DNA of 64,000 nucleotides from Batkoa obscura (lineage: Eukaryota; Entomophthoromycota; Entomophthoromycetes; Entomophthorales; Batkoaceae): NCBI GenBank assembly GCA_030770535.1, contig JASVEC010000007.1, forward strand, positions 744,001 to 808,000, in the 5' to 3' direction. The position numbers and the translations under genes are program-made. Shown here one piece after another: positions 1 through 11,820 of this stretch (position 1 is the stretch's first letter; each line of letters begins with the position of its first letter). The notes beneath the pieces were generated by a model. That model had not been told where the DNA came from and searched no databases. It saw only the letters and a list, made by a program, of their open reading frames with translations.

Positions 1-1932
1 AACGATTAATGATTTATGGCTGGTATATACTCCTTTTGGTTTATATTTAATATTTCGACTTTTATTGGTTAAAATTGTTTTATTAAAACTCAAGTCAACG
101 CTTCTTTTGTTATTGTTAATACTATTAAACGTTAGGTTTTTAAATAAGTTACTTCCTAAACAAAATAAATTATAACATATTGCTATTATCTTATTATTAT
201 GTTACCTAATATGCTATTTGATTTATTTCTGTTATGATTGTTGCTACCATGACTTGATGGTGATGCTGACGATAGAATGGGTGTTGATGTTGAGACTACT
301 TGAATCCAATGTGGCCAATGACTCAAAGCTTCCGTAAAATAAGGGTTTGTAACTCCTAAAATGGTGTTTGTTGGTACACATTTTTTATTGACAAATGCTT
401 TAAGATCTGGATCTTGTATTGTAATGTAAGGTCGATAGTCCCCACAATATCGAATTGGCTTAATAAAATCTAATAACTCTGTTATTACATGAGAGCAAGT
501 AGCTGGATCTGAGGCCATAACTACTATTGGTTCGCCTAACAACATCAACTCCCATAGCAGCCATAAATCTGATAATTGATCCCACCAATGTAATAATAAG
601 CCTGGGGAGGAGCCATCTGGCACTGAAGCTAATAACTGATAAAAATAAGTAAATAAAGTTTATACTACTATCAAACTATGTACTACTATTACAACACTAT
701 GTACTATTATTACATCATACATTGTTGGTATTAGATTATATGATACTTACATGTATTTCATTAGAGTGATCAACACAATTTAATAGTTGGCATGTTTCCA
801 GTAATTGTAAAGTAGGATAAGGATAACTTGGCATTTCAATTTGTAAAACAACTCCTGCGAAGGGTACTTCTAAAGTAGTTGAGTATATTGGATTAGGCCA
901 TCTTGATAAATCTTGCATTGCTGATTCTAAAAATACTTGACTTGTTGAATCAATTTCATCACCTAAATAATCATAATCATGATATAAAGAACCAATAATT
1001 GTTATTAAATGCGTAAATAGGCCCACAGTACTTGACATTGGTAATGAGGTAAGTAATACAATTGATTTCTAAATCACAGTAATTTGTTATCACTATGTTG
1101 GTATTATTAAAGTATTATTGTATTACCTGATAATAACCTCGATGAACTCTGGAATCTTTTCTTTGACGAAAGTAAGCATAAGCAGTATAAAATTCTGGGT
1201 CATTTTCGATTAAATTTTTATCTTCATCTTTGTCTTTTCCTGTTGATTATGATTAACTTTTTAATATAATTAATATAAAAATAGCTTACTTATTTTATTA
1301 TTGCCATTTGTAGTATTGTTGCTTTTTCTTACTCTAAATTGGTATACCATATCACCTGTATCAAATACTCTTACATCTGGAAATGCGGAAAAGGCGCTAA
1401 ATTTTGTTATTATTGAATACAGTTATTAAATAATTTAGTACATCGTTTTTAGCTCCTCTTTTGATAGTTCATACTCAGGGTATATTCTATCAACAGCTAA
1501 AAGCTCATTAAATGATTTGTTAGCTTCTAAGTAAGTGAACTTACCTTGGCCATTTTCTAAATCAAACCTTACCTCACAAAAACAGTGGATCCAGTTTTGG
1601 TTGATGACATTATTCAAATTCCCAGTTTCACCATTCGTTTTTACACTATTCTGAATTGATTTTAATATTTTTTCATTATCTAACTCAAGTTGTTTAATAC
1701 TTTGAGTTGGTGAATGTGACTTAGACCCAGGTACTGAGCTGGTAATATTACTGTTTATTTTTATTTTGTCAACCAGTTTGTTATTCATTTCCTTTGCTTG
1801 TTCATTACTAATATTATAAATTAAACTTTCACCCTTTAAACCTGGGTAATTGGTACCGAACTCTAATACTACGTTTGGTGAGTTCGGTTCCGAGTTACTC
1901 TTTTCTAATGGGTAAGCATCTTTGTAATTCAT
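1..1932 (-). CDS. DENND6: DENND6-type DENN-domain Rab GEF (3' end beyond the window)
   Basis: DENN-domain protein of the DENND6/FAM116 family, known as guanine-nucleotide exchange factors for endosomal Rab GTPases. I read complement(join(<1..155, 206..635, 751..1068, 1127..1239, 1290..1396, 1442..1932)). All phases close, giving 538 codons before the window edge. A low-complexity N-terminal region of about 100 residues precedes the uDENN core. Recognisable blocks in order are WIHCFCEVRFDLENGQG, FPDVRVFDTGDMVYQFRVR, AYAYFRQRKDSRVHRGYYQ, LLWELMLLGEPIVVMA, YCGDYRPYITIQD, ILGVTNPYF and, in the last exon, KPKGVYTSHK, all as in DENND6. The introns are 45-115 nt. The start Met at 1932 is the first in frame. 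About 200 C-terminal residues should lie left of position 1. Family assignment is strong; exact splice sites are inferred. Confidence 0.88.
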
Positions 1933-2884
1933 TGCTATTGTTAGCTATTTAATTTATTAATAAAACACTCAAACATAGATGAATTTAGTAAAATACTAAA
2001 ATGAACCAAAAACTTACTAACTTGTTATTAAATTTAAATAAATAGAAAAGGGAGCTAATAAAAAGATTCAACCTTTAAATTATAACCACCAAAAGATATA
2101 CTTTTATTTATTTTACTAAAAATACTTTTAATTTTGTCTATATTAATTTTAAATATCACCTGAAGGATTTACAAATTTATCTAAATTCCCCCTCCTTACT
2201 TATTAGCCAATAAAAGCTACTTTATTAACCAATCGGTCCTAACCTTTGATTGTTCTTGATCGTGCATGATAGCTAGTTTTACTTTATTTAGACTTAATTA
2301 ATTAGCTCACTTTTGTAAGTTAACTTATCTGACATATTATATACATTTATCATTTTATATAGCTTTTTTTATTATCACTGATATTCAGTATAATAACAAT
2401 AGTTTATTTATTTTATTAAGCTATAGTTAAATTCAAAATAGCAATATGTTATCACTTATTCTATGATTCATTGCATAATTTTAATAAAATAAGTTAAATT
2501 TTACTTAAGCATAGTTTTAGCTTGTGTTTTAAATGCTAATGTACAATTTGTTATTGTAAATAAAATAAGTTTAAATAATAAAAGGATTTATATAGGTTTA
2601 AGTTAGTAGACAATATCATTATTATCAATATCTATTATTCGTATATTATCTATCAATTTAATACTATTTTAATATTAATTGTTATTTATTCCTATTAAAT
2701 TCATGCTTAACGTCTTGAATAGCCCACTATTTTTAAGCATTAAAAAACAAGGGATTAACATCAACAAATAACTCCAATCACATCCCAATCTCTTTTATTT
2801 TATTGGTTTAATATATTCCAATTGAAGGGATAACAATAAACACACAACAATATTAACTTAACCTTTATTTATTTTCTAATTCAA
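1933..2884. other. Divergent intergenic region between DENND6 and the kinase
   Basis: About 950 bases of AT-rich DNA between two divergently transcribed genes, so it must contain both promoters. I see no convincing reading frame, RNA gene or long repeat. Confidence 0.6.
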
Positions 2885-3895
2885 TTGATGAACTATTCCA
2901 GAGATGAAGTTATTGCCAAAGAAAATGAACGCATTTTAGACATAATCAAAAGAACAGAATCTTTCAAAACAAGTTTCGAATCAAAGTATCAATTGGGGGA
3001 TGTAAGCTTAGGCGCGGGGGCGTATGCGCAAGTGTTTAAAGCTTCAATCTTGAATCAAAAGAAGAATAAGGGTCAAAAAGAAAAAGAAAATAATGTAGCC
3101 GTAAAGATTGGCTTAGGAGATGGAAATAGTAAGTTAAGTCCAAGTATGATCAGGGAGATTGCTTTAAATGTGGAGTTAGGAAAAAATCCGTATACTATTG
3201 AGTTGATCGATGTATTAGAAAGTAAGGAAAAATTAAATTTAGTATTTGAATATATGTCTGAAGGGGATTTGAGCAGATACATTGAGCATAATAAGAAAAA
3301 GATAAATTCTCAACAGATTCAATCAATTTTGAAAGCCATCTTGCAAAACTTGGAGTTTAATCATAAAAATAATATTTTACATCGTGATATCAAGCCACAA
3401 AATATTCTGTTTGATCAAAATTTTAATATCAAGCTTGGAGACTATGGGTTAGCGAAAAAGGTTTTTAAAGGATTAAACATGCCCTTATCAACTGGAGTAG
3501 TTTCGTTATGGTATCGCGCGCCTGAATTATTACTTGGTAGCACCAACTACGACTCAAAGATTGATTTGTGGTCTGTAGGCTGTATTTTAGGTGAGCTAAT
3601 CTTAGGATACCCCATGTTCCATCAGAGCAAACAAAGTAATGAGCTGATTCAGCTGGATGTGATCTATCAAGTTATGGGCACCCCTACATTTAAGTCTTGG
3701 CCCAATGTGATTCAATACCCACGTTATCTTGAGATGAAACAATATCCATTCCATCATGGTATTGATTTGAATAGTTTTATCCATAGTGATCCAGATATGC
3801 TTGATTTGTTGGAATCCCTTTTACACCTTGACCCTAATGGCCGTTTAACCGCTGAAGAGGCGTTGGAACATACGTTTTTCAAAAGAAAGTATTAG
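2885..3895 (+). CDS. CDK-like serine/threonine protein kinase, divergent
   Basis: A single-exon kinase of 336 residues with a complete CMGC/CDK-type fold. About 35 N-terminal residues precede the domain. Visible elements are the glycine loop LGAGAYAQVF, the VAVK lysine, a PSTAIRE-equivalent helix read as SPSMIREIAL, the catalytic loop HRDIKPQNIL, the activation segment STGVVSLWYRAPELLLGS (with a Thr where CDKs are activated), and DLWSVGCILGELI. The metal-binding motif is DYG instead of DFG. The PSTAIRE-like helix suggests a cyclin partner, but the sequence is not close enough to Pho85, Cdc28, Bur1 or Ctk1 to name it. A second Met one codon downstream could be the real start. There are no introns, unlike most neighbours. 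Confidence 0.85.
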   Translation: MMNYSRDEVIAKENERILDIIKRTESFKTSFESKYQLGDVSLGAGAYAQVFKASILNQKKNKGQKEKENNVAVKIGLGDGNSKLSPSMIREIALNVELGKNPYTIELIDVLESKEKLNLVFEYMSEGDLSRYIEHNKKKINSQQIQSILKAILQNLEFNHKNNILHRDIKPQNILFDQNFNIKLGDYGLAKKVFKGLNMPLSTGVVSLWYRAPELLLGSTNYDSKIDLWSVGCILGELILGYPMFHQSKQSNELIQLDVIYQVMGTPTFKSWPNVIQYPRYLEMKQYPFHHGIDLNSFIHSDPDMLDLLESLLHLDPNGRLTAEEALEHTFFKRKY

Positions 3896-3983
3896 GGTTT
3901 TAATGAGTGGAAATTAATATGTTATAATAAAAAAGATGTTCAAAAGAAATAGTAAAACTAGCTTGTTTTTAATTTAAAAAATT

Positions 3984-4076
3984 GCTCCTGGCGGGGATCG
4001 AACCCGCGACCTTCGCGTGTCTTCTGTATAATTGTTATTATAAGCACGACGCATTAAACCACTTTGCTACAGGAGC
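3984..4076 (-). tRNA. tRNA-Ile(UAU) with a 20-nt intron
   Basis: On the minus strand the gene reads GCTCCTG for the acceptor 5' side, paired with CAGGAGC at the 3' side (7 bp). The T arm is GCGGG-TTCGATC-CCCGC. The anticodon stem is TCGTG/CGCGA and the loop is CTTATA followed by A, giving anticodon TAT. The loop is interrupted after position 37 by a 20-nt intron at 4019..4038, which contains ATA complementary to the anticodon. tRNA-Ile(UAU) is also intron-containing in budding yeast. The mature length is 73 nt. Confidence 0.93.
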
Positions 4077-4259
4077 TTTTCTACTTGAGATTTTAAGTGC
4101 TAAAAAATATTTAAATAGTTAAAATCTAGTGCCAAGGTTCAAGTTCCTCTTATTTTTCTTGGAACTTGATATATGACGTGACTTTTGGACAAATTAAAAG
4201 GAAGAATATTGAATAAATTTAATTGAAAATCAAAATTATCTTTAAACTTATTGATTTTA

Positions 4260-6424
4260 ATGGTATACACAAAAAGTAACTATCACTTCATCATCTCCTT
4301 ATATTACTAACCTTTTCGCAGAAGGTTTATTTGCATGCTCACCCAGCACCCAACGTGGTGAGCCAACAGTCTTGGACGTCAACCCAAAAGGTGATAAATT
4401 TTTATATACTAATGGGCGCTCAGTATACATTCGAGATCTCGAGAATCCATCTATTTGTGATGAATACTATGAACATTTAACCACTACTACCGTAGCGCGC
4501 TTCTCTAATAATGGTAATTATGTAGCTTCTGGGGATATCAGTGGTATGGTACGTATCTGGGATGTCACTCAACCAGAAAAGATTTTAAAGTTAGAAACAC
4601 GTCCATTGAGTTCCAGGGTCAATGATATCTCCTGGGATTCAGAATCGCAACGTATATTAGCTGTGGGTGATGGTAATCAAAGGTTTGGACATGTTTTTAC
4701 ATATGATAGTGGCAATTCTACTGGTGAAATTATTGGACATTCGAAAGTGATCACTTCATGTTCAATGAGACCATCAGGTAGACCATTTAGGGCAGTGACA
4801 GCTTCCCATGATTTTACTGTAAAATTTTACCATGGTGCTCCATACCGCTTTGTAAGCTCTATCGCAGATCATACCAATTCGGTCAATGCAGTTAATTATT
4901 CGCCTGATGGAGAACACTTTGTATCTGTTGGAGCGGATAGGAAGGTAATTTATAACTTATTTAAAGTTTGGATAGATTAATTAAATTTTAGATTTTCATG
5001 TATGAGGGATTGAATGCTGAAAAGAAGGCAGAGTTTAGTCAAGGTGAAGGTGCGCATACTGGATCAATTTATGGCCTTTCTTGGGCTGATGACTCTAAAT
5101 CCTTTGCTACTTCGGCTGCTGATTGCACTGTTAAATTATGGGATTCTGAAACTCAACAGAACATACAGTATACTTTATTTTTATTTCTAGTATTTATTAA
5201 ATTTATCTTTATTCAGAACCATTTCAATGACTTCAGAGGAAAATGCAGTATTGAACCAACAAGTAGGAAACTTATGGAAGGGAAGTTATTTGGTCTCATT
5301 ATCATTAAGTGGAGCATTAAATTATATTGATCCAAGAGAAGGAAAAGTAACCAAGAGAGTACATGGACATAATAAAGGGATCAATAGGATTCAAATGCTT
5401 AAAAACCAAAATAAGGAAATAACGTTTTTTAGTGGGGATTTCGATGGCAAAATATTTAACTGGGATCTCAAAACTGGAGAAGCTAAAGAAATCAAGGGAA
5501 ATAGCCATTCTAATAAAGTGAATGGATTAGTTATAAATGATAATAAAGTACTTTCAGTTAGTATGGACGATACATTACGTAGCATAAGCTCTAGTGAATT
5601 GCGTTATAAGTAAGTTGGAATTAGTTGAATCTTTTAATAGTTATTTACTGTTTTAGTGACGGAGTTATTAAAACTGAAGCTGAACCTGTTGATATTATCT
5701 CATTAGGCGACTCGAACTATGCTATTCCTACTAAAGATGATCATTTGAAATTAGTGACTTCTAACCAGATTCATTCTAGCATTAAGTTGCCATTTACACC
5801 CAGTTCCATTGCTTATTGCGCAATCAATTCATTTGTTGCTATAGGATCAGAGGTAATATAGTTCAATATGATTTATTGATAAAGGCGTGTTAATTAATTA
5901 ATTAATTAAGGGCAAAGGGGTAAATATATATAAATATAATAAAGAGAATAAGGATTTAGAATCAATTGGAAGTCCAATTGAAGATAAGTTAGCCGTTTCA
6001 GTCATGAAATTTGATAAAAGTGGCAAATACTTTGCCATTGGACAAACTAATGGTAAAATAACCCTTTATGACCCTACAGCTTTACCATTTAAAGTAAATT
6101 TTATTGTTACTTATAATACAATTTGTTTATTGTTTCTAGTTAATTACCTCCAGATGGTCTCATCATACAGCTAGAATTTATCAGCTTAGATTTAGCCCAG
6201 ATTCCAAGTTTGTTGCTTCATGCAGCTTGGATTCGAATATCAACATCTATTCTACGGAATTTATTATTAAAAGAGCAAGTATTATTAATGCTCATTCTTC
6301 TCCAGTTACTGATGTACAGTTTATTGACTACCCAGAAAATGTGGAGAGCAAACAAAATGTCGATATTGCTTCTGTTGGGACTGATGGTAATTTAAAACTT
6401 TGGGAAATTGAGTTACCTGCTTAA
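4260..6424 (+). CDS. AIP1: Actin-interacting protein 1 (WD40 cofilin partner)
   Basis: WD-repeat protein that works with cofilin to disassemble actin filaments. I read join(4260..4275, 4322..4944, 4992..5167, 5217..5609, 5657..5852, 5911..6093, 6140..6424), giving 623 residues, close to the usual 600-615. The first exon is only 16 nt. Its intron has a TACTAAC branch site just before the acceptor at 4321. The joined N-terminus reads MVYTKKGLFACSPSTQRGEP, a typical Aip1 start. WD-type strands such as GMVRIWDV, CTVKLWDS, GKIFNWDL and GNLKLWEI are spread along the protein, fitting the two seven-bladed propellers of the family. All seven exon phases agree. A 12-bp tandem repeat follows the stop codon directly. 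Confidence 0.92.
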
Positions 6425-6434
6425 TTAAAAAATA

Positions 6435-6488
6435 TTTTGAAGTTTATTTTGAAGTTTATTTTGAAGTTTATTTTGAAGTTTATTTTGT
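6435..6488. repeat. 12-bp tandem repeat after AIP1
   Basis: The unit GAAGTTTATTTT is repeated a little over four times in direct order, starting about 10 bases after the AIP1 stop codon. It lies in the likely 3' UTR or terminator region. Confidence 0.85.
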
Positions 6489-6727
6489 TGATATGTTTTT
6501 ATAGTCTTATGCTTAAAACTAATAATTCAAGTCAAAATTAATAAGTTAATTTTTTTGATATAGATTATTTTTAGTCGACATTGCTTGTTTGTGGCTTTAT
6601 AAATATATTTCGGAAAACAATAGGCAATCACCAGTTTTAATAGGATTTTGTTATAATAAATATGCGGGTTTTTAGCTTTATGTGAAATATTTATTATAGA
6701 CAATTTTTAATAAATAGCATTAGTATT

Positions 6728-6836
6728 ATATAGGGATATATCTTTTTATTTAATAATTCTACTAACAATTTTTCCACTCAAATAACATTTAAAAAAACAG
6801 AAAAAGTGATAAAACCAAAAAAAAACACCCGATATA
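6728..6836 (-). mobile_element. MITE-A copy 1 (inverted-repeat element)
   Basis: Minus-oriented copy of the ~105-bp family. It has a degenerate left end (TATAGGGATA), the internal blocks TCTACTAACAATTTTTCCAC and AAAAAGTGAT, and a right end ACACCCGATA. Confidence 0.75.
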
Positions 6837-7100
6837 TTTGTAAGATGAACTTTGATTGTTTTACTTTATTTTCAACTTTCAAACATTTCTATGTTCATGT
6901 TTGCTAAACATTACTTTTTTTTTTTGAAATAAATGTCTAAAATTTTTATTCCAATCATTAACGATAATTTCCCATTCTAAACAAAAGTATAAAATCTTGA
7001 AATCTCAAAAGTCAAAATCCTTAATTTTTCTAAACTCATCCTGATACTATACAATCTAGATTTGGTTTCAAAGGTTTATTCTTTCGTATTATTTCAATAG

Positions 7101-7202
7101 TAGGGGGTATTTTTTTTGGCTTCATCACTTTTTCCATCTTTTAAACGTTATTTGAGCGGAAAGATTGTTAGTAAAATTCTTAAACACAAAAATACATCCC
7201 CA
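7101..7202 (+). mobile_element. MITE-A copy 2
   Basis: Plus-oriented copy. The left end is TAGGGGGTATTTTTTTTGGC, then TTTGAGCGGAAAGATTGTTA internally, and the right end is ATACATCCCCAG. Confidence 0.8.
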
Positions 7203-7570
7203 GTAAATAATAAAAATACTAAAATTAAATGAGATTTATAAATAAGCTAATCATCAAAATATTATATTATTATTATAATAATACTTTAAGCTCACTATCT
7301 TAGTCTGATATTCCTATTTAAAATTGTATGCTTAAACTAAACGCGATTATTAAATAATTTCATGTCAAATGCCAAACTTTTTAACACAAAAAGAATGAAT
7401 TAGTAATAAAATTTATTGGGTAAACATCAACAATATCTAAATTCTATTTACTGTAAATCGGAGGCTTATATACCCGGTGTATTCCGATAATTGCCGGAAA
7501 TTCAAGTGATCAAAATGGACTGAAAGTATATAAACAAATTGAAAGAAAAAAGAAAAATTATTGCAATAAA

Positions 7571-8402
7571 ATGAATCAAACTAAACAAACTGTTAATCAT
7601 ATTTGGTATTTTGGTAATTAATAGAACAACAAATATAATAATTTTTATTTATTTATGATTTTCTTTAGCTTATGGATCCAACATGTATTCCAAAATATTA
7701 ACGGGTAGAAGAAAAGTGAAGCCAGTAAGGTCTTTACCGGCTATTGCAAAAGGGTATAAATTGACCTTTGATTTGTTTGGATTTCCTTATTTTGAGCCTT
7801 CCTTTGGAAATATAATAAAAATTAATGATAGTAACAATAATAAATCAACTAATGAGAGTTCAGCCTTAATCGATAACAAGTCTATTTTCACAGATAACAT
7901 TGATGTTGAAGGTGTTTTACATTTAATAACTGAAGAGGATTATTTTACCATCCGTCGTACCGAAGGAGGTAATGGTAATAAAGGATATGGCTATCAGGAC
8001 ATAAAAATAGAATGTACAAGCTATGAAGGCGAAACAATTGAGGCAAGTACTTTATTATGTATATCACCTAACGCATGGCGTGGAGAGGCAAGGCCATCCC
8101 ATCGTTATTTAAATTTATTAATTGAAGGAGCCAAAGAGAACAATATAAGTCCAAATTACCAAACCTATTTAAACAACTTACCTCATTTCCAATTAGAAAC
8201 CAACACTCAAGTGGTTGGTAAATATTTGATGTTAGTTATAATGTTTCCTTTTATTTTGCCAATGCTCATTGTGTTTACTTTATCTACTTTGACCAAATTT
8301 CAACCACCAGTTTTTATATCAGTTTATATGGATGGTTTAAACAAGGTGATCTGGCTGTTACACGATAAGTTTTTAAAGCCGTGCTTTGGTAGAGGAGGAT
8401 AA
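7571..8402 (+). CDS. Gamma-glutamylcyclotransferase-like protein with a C-terminal membrane anchor
   Basis: Belongs to the GGCT/AIG2-like family, whose members release 5-oxoproline from gamma-glutamyl compounds. I read join(7571..7613, 7669..8402), 258 residues. Splicing of the 55-nt intron creates the family signature YFAYGSNM at residues 14-21, the strongest reason for starting at 7571. Further family-like blocks are EGVLHLITEEDYFTIRRTEGG and SPSHRYLNLLIEGAKE. Near the C-terminus a hydrophobic stretch (YLMLVIMFPFILPMLIVFTL) looks like a membrane segment and is followed by a short tail. The plain cytosolic enzymes lack this, so the protein is probably tethered. Two runs rich in Asn and Ser interrupt the domain. 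The substrate is unknown. Confidence 0.8.
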
Positions 8403-9584
8403 GCAGTGCTATTCATAGTAAATTTAATAAATTAATTTATATCTTAATTTGCAATTTTAACAAGAGAGTTGTGCAAACAGATTGCTTTCATTTTTGAAAT
8501 TTGAATTAAGGTCATCACTATAATAGATTTGATACAAAATTAATATTTCAAAAAATAAATTTATGTAGCTGTCATTTTCTCAATAACTTGTTCATTTTTT
8601 AAGCTAGAAATTCAATATTAGCTAAAAATGGGTTAATTTAAATCTATGATTCAGTTTTTTGCAAAGTTGTGAATTAAGCATCAATACTAAGAAAACGATT
8701 GCTTTTTTCTTGATTTTAGAATCAATCATGTAAATTTTTGCAACTTTAAACCTAAACCAAGCAAAAAACAACATCCATTTGCTATCTTTAAACAACAATG
8801 TATTGAACATAATTTGTTAATTTTAATAAATTGGTTTTAAAGTGAAATGTGTATTTTATTTATAAGGAGTTAATTGGTTGAATTAATCCATCATAAAAAG
8901 TTTGAAAGTGTGACCAAAAACTAATATTAAAAACTGAGAGGCCAAGTTGACATGTTGATTAAATTAATACATATAATACATTAAAATAAAAATGATTATA
9001 TAATTTTTACTAAAGTTTAAAAATAGAAATAAATTTTAAGTAAACCTAATTTTAATTTTTTTCAATGTTTTTGTTATTGTTTAACCCAATTAAATTAAAT
9101 TTTGGAATATTTTATTGCAAATTTAACAATGTTGCTATTTATAAATCTAGATTTATATGTTACAGCCACTGGTATAATGTATTATGTAACCAACAATGAC
9201 TATAGTGAATTTATAAATAAACTAATACCAATTCCAATGACATGGTATCTTTCAGGCATTTAATTGGTTATGGTACTAACTTTGGGGCGTTTCAGTATAA
9301 AATATAGCTAAACAATTTCCAAGTATAGTAACTCGACAAAAGATTGATATCATGGTTCCCACTTCTTAAAAAAATAATATGAAACTAATTGGTATGCCAA
9401 GTCGATTTAAGCGTTATGATTGGACTAAGCTTGCTTATCTACCCAATTTCAAAAGAATTAGGTTCTCTAAATAATTAGAAATGTTTGGTATATCTCCGTC
9501 CTATAAATTAGATTAACTCCGTATATAAAGATAAAAATTGAAATAATTCTTTGTTTATTCTTTCATAGTTTTTATTTTTTTGAA
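8403..9584. other. Intergenic region without recognisable features
   Basis: About 1.2 kb of AT-rich spacer between two plus-strand genes. Both strands were scanned. It has only short frames with biased composition, and no MITE-A copy, RNA gene or clear repeat. Confidence 0.6.
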
Positions 9585-11645
9585 ATGTTAAAAAAAGCAT
9601 TGTTTTTATTAATATTTACTTTCAATCTACTACTAGCAGATAATATAAGCCTTACCAGTTCTTTAGTTCAAAAATGTGATAAAAGTAATAGTGATAATTC
9701 AAAATTAGATATTAAAGATTTTTCAATCGCCATTGATAGTCAAACAAATACTCTCAATATCAACTTAAATATGGACTTAAAACAGGCTTTGAGTGATGCT
9801 AAAGCAATAATGTCTGTAAGTTTATTTGGTGAGCAATTATTCACTACACCAACAATTGATCTCTGTAGCAATGCTTTTGGAACATCAATATGTCCTATTC
9901 AACCTGGAACTGTGATTGTACCATATAAATTAGACTTACCATCCGCAGTATCCAGTTTAGCAGACACTTTAACAAAAATACCTGGGGCCAACTTATCAGC
10001 TAGTTTAAAAATTGTTGATTCCAATAATGTGGATATAGGTTGTGTTGCAGTCAATTTAGCCAACCCAGTTTCAGGTCAACAACCTGCTATTTTAGGTACT
10101 ATAGCTGGTATAGCGGGTTTCAGTTCCATTGTTTCAATTATTTCAGCTATTGGATCTGCTTCAATGCTTGCTGTTCTACCATTAGGAATGAGTTATCAAG
10201 TCAAACCTGGCCCTACACCTTCTTTTTTTGATGTCATATCAACTTTTCAATTCATGGGAACAACGGGTATGCTTAGCCTTAATTACCCCGATTTATATAA
10301 AGAATATACAACCAATTTAGGATGGACTATGGGAATGGTTAATATTCCAGCAGTACAAAGTGCAATCAATAATTTTCGTCCAAAGGCATCTTTAAGGCGT
10401 CGTGATATTGGTAATTTTTTACCAGATACAAATGCCAAAACATATTCTGAGTTAGCAGGAGTACAAAGTTATGCTAACAAATTACGCGTTCAACCTGAGA
10501 ACTATTTTTTAACTGTATTAATCATCTTCGCTTGTCTTATGGGAGCAATCACCGTATTAATTTTACTTTTAAGATTAGTATTAGAATTGCTGGCTTTATA
10601 TAAACCTAAGATGTTTAGGGATTTAAGAAATTATTATGCCAATTATTATATTGGTAATTTATTAAGAGTGTTTTTATTAACTTATTTCTTTTTGGCAACA
10701 GCTGCTTTATTCCAACTTACTTTGAAAGACTACCTTCCAATTACAATTATTGCTGGTGTCGTTTTAGGATTGTTTTGTGTTTTATTGATGATCATTGTTA
10801 CAGCTTTAATTATTAAAACTGGACCTATTAGATTATATACAGAACCTAAATTAAGTTATACTTATGGACCCTTCTATAGTGATTATCGTCAACCTTCTTA
10901 TTTGTTTTTTATATTAGTTATTGTAACTTCCTTTTTAAGGGCGTGTGCAGTAGGACTTTTAGGTAATTATGTTTGGGCACAATTAGGTATATTAGTTGGT
11001 GTTGAAATTTTATTTTTTATTGCCATCTTTGCTCTAAAACCATACTCAGCTAAGTTAGGAAACACCTTAATGATTTTTATTGGTGTGATAAAAATCGCTA
11101 ATTTAGGCTTATTATTCTTTTATATTCAATCATTTACATTACCAGAATTAGCACGTACCATTATAGCTATTGCAATGATTGTACTTCAAGCTGTAATCAT
11201 GCTAGCAATCACTCTGTTAACATTATGGGGTTTAATCTCAACCATCCGGAAATTAGCTAAAGGAGAGAAAATTGTTGATGAACCACTTGAAAATGAATTT
11301 CAAAACACTAGCGGTTATCCACCAAGAAATGAGTTTAAGAATGTACCGGATGAAAATGTTCCTTATGTTAAAGATTTAGAAGCTGGGAATCCTCTTCAAC
11401 ATGGAGAAAAAAGATATGAAGGAGAACCATTGATGATGGATTATTATCGCTCCAAATCACCACATGGTCATAATCATAGTAATAGTTTGACTAATAATAG
11501 GAATATCGAAGATGAATTAGATACTAGGAAATCTCCAATTTTATCGAATTACCCAGAACATGAAGGTAACTTTGAAGAGGTGGAATTACCACACTCCTCT
11601 TCTAAAAAGAAAGGATTAAGACAAGAGGATATTATCTTGCCATAA
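9585..11645 (+). CDS. Flc/TRP-like membrane protein with an ML-like domain
   Basis: Intronless protein of 686 residues, of the fungal flavin-carrier/TRP-like family (yeast Flc1-3 and Ypl221-type proteins). These are linked to FAD import into the ER, cell-wall maintenance and Ca2+ handling. A signal peptide covers about residues 1-18 (MLKKALFLLIFTFNLLLA). A luminal ML-like domain spans about 20-160 and has conserved-looking cysteines (QKCDKS, DLCSNAFG, SICPIQPG, IGCVAV). Many hydrophobic membrane segments follow, from about residue 165 and again from about 300 to 555. The last 120 residues are a polar cytosolic tail ending in EDIILP. The order signal peptide, ML domain, TRP-like core is diagnostic for the fungal family. 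Which paralogue it is cannot be decided. Confidence 0.88.
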   Translation: MLKKALFLLIFTFNLLLADNISLTSSLVQKCDKSNSDNSKLDIKDFSIAIDSQTNTLNINLNMDLKQALSDAKAIMSVSLFGEQLFTTPTIDLCSNAFGTSICPIQPGTVIVPYKLDLPSAVSSLADTLTKIPGANLSASLKIVDSNNVDIGCVAVNLANPVSGQQPAILGTIAGIAGFSSIVSIISAIGSASMLAVLPLGMSYQVKPGPTPSFFDVISTFQFMGTTGMLSLNYPDLYKEYTTNLGWTMGMVNIPAVQSAINNFRPKASLRRRDIGNFLPDTNAKTYSELAGVQSYANKLRVQPENYFLTVLIIFACLMGAITVLILLLRLVLELLALYKPKMFRDLRNYYANYYIGNLLRVFLLTYFFLATAALFQLTLKDYLPITIIAGVVLGLFCVLLMIIVTALIIKTGPIRLYTEPKLSYTYGPFYSDYRQPSYLFFILVIVTSFLRACAVGLLGNYVWAQLGILVGVEILFFIAIFALKPYSAKLGNTLMIFIGVIKIANLGLLFFYIQSFTLPELARTIIAIAMIVLQAVIMLAITLLTLWGLISTIRKLAKGEKIVDEPLENEFQNTSGYPPRNEFKNVPDENVPYVKDLEAGNPLQHGEKRYEGEPLMMDYYRSKSPHGHNHSNSLTNNRNIEDELDTRKSPILSNYPEHEGNFEEVELPHSSSKKKGLRQEDIILP

Positions 11646-11820
11646 AAATTTAATAGGTTTCATCGTTTTAATTATAATAAAATTATTTGTATATTCTACT
11701 TTTCTTTTTTACCTATTCATTTTTTGTTTTAAATAGAATATTACTATTATTAAATTAATTTTGTTTATATCAAGAATATTTTGAATAGATACTTGATAAA
11801 ACAATCTTATTTTTCAAAAT

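Larger units (their letters stand above)
6489..7570. other. Intergenic region with two MITE-A copies
   Basis: AT-rich spacer between AIP1 and the cyclotransferase gene. It holds two MITE-A copies (listed separately). Close to the downstream start, around 7456-7500, is a short GC-richer patch with several CGG/CCG triplets around TATATA. I see no reading frame of interest. Confidence 0.6.
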
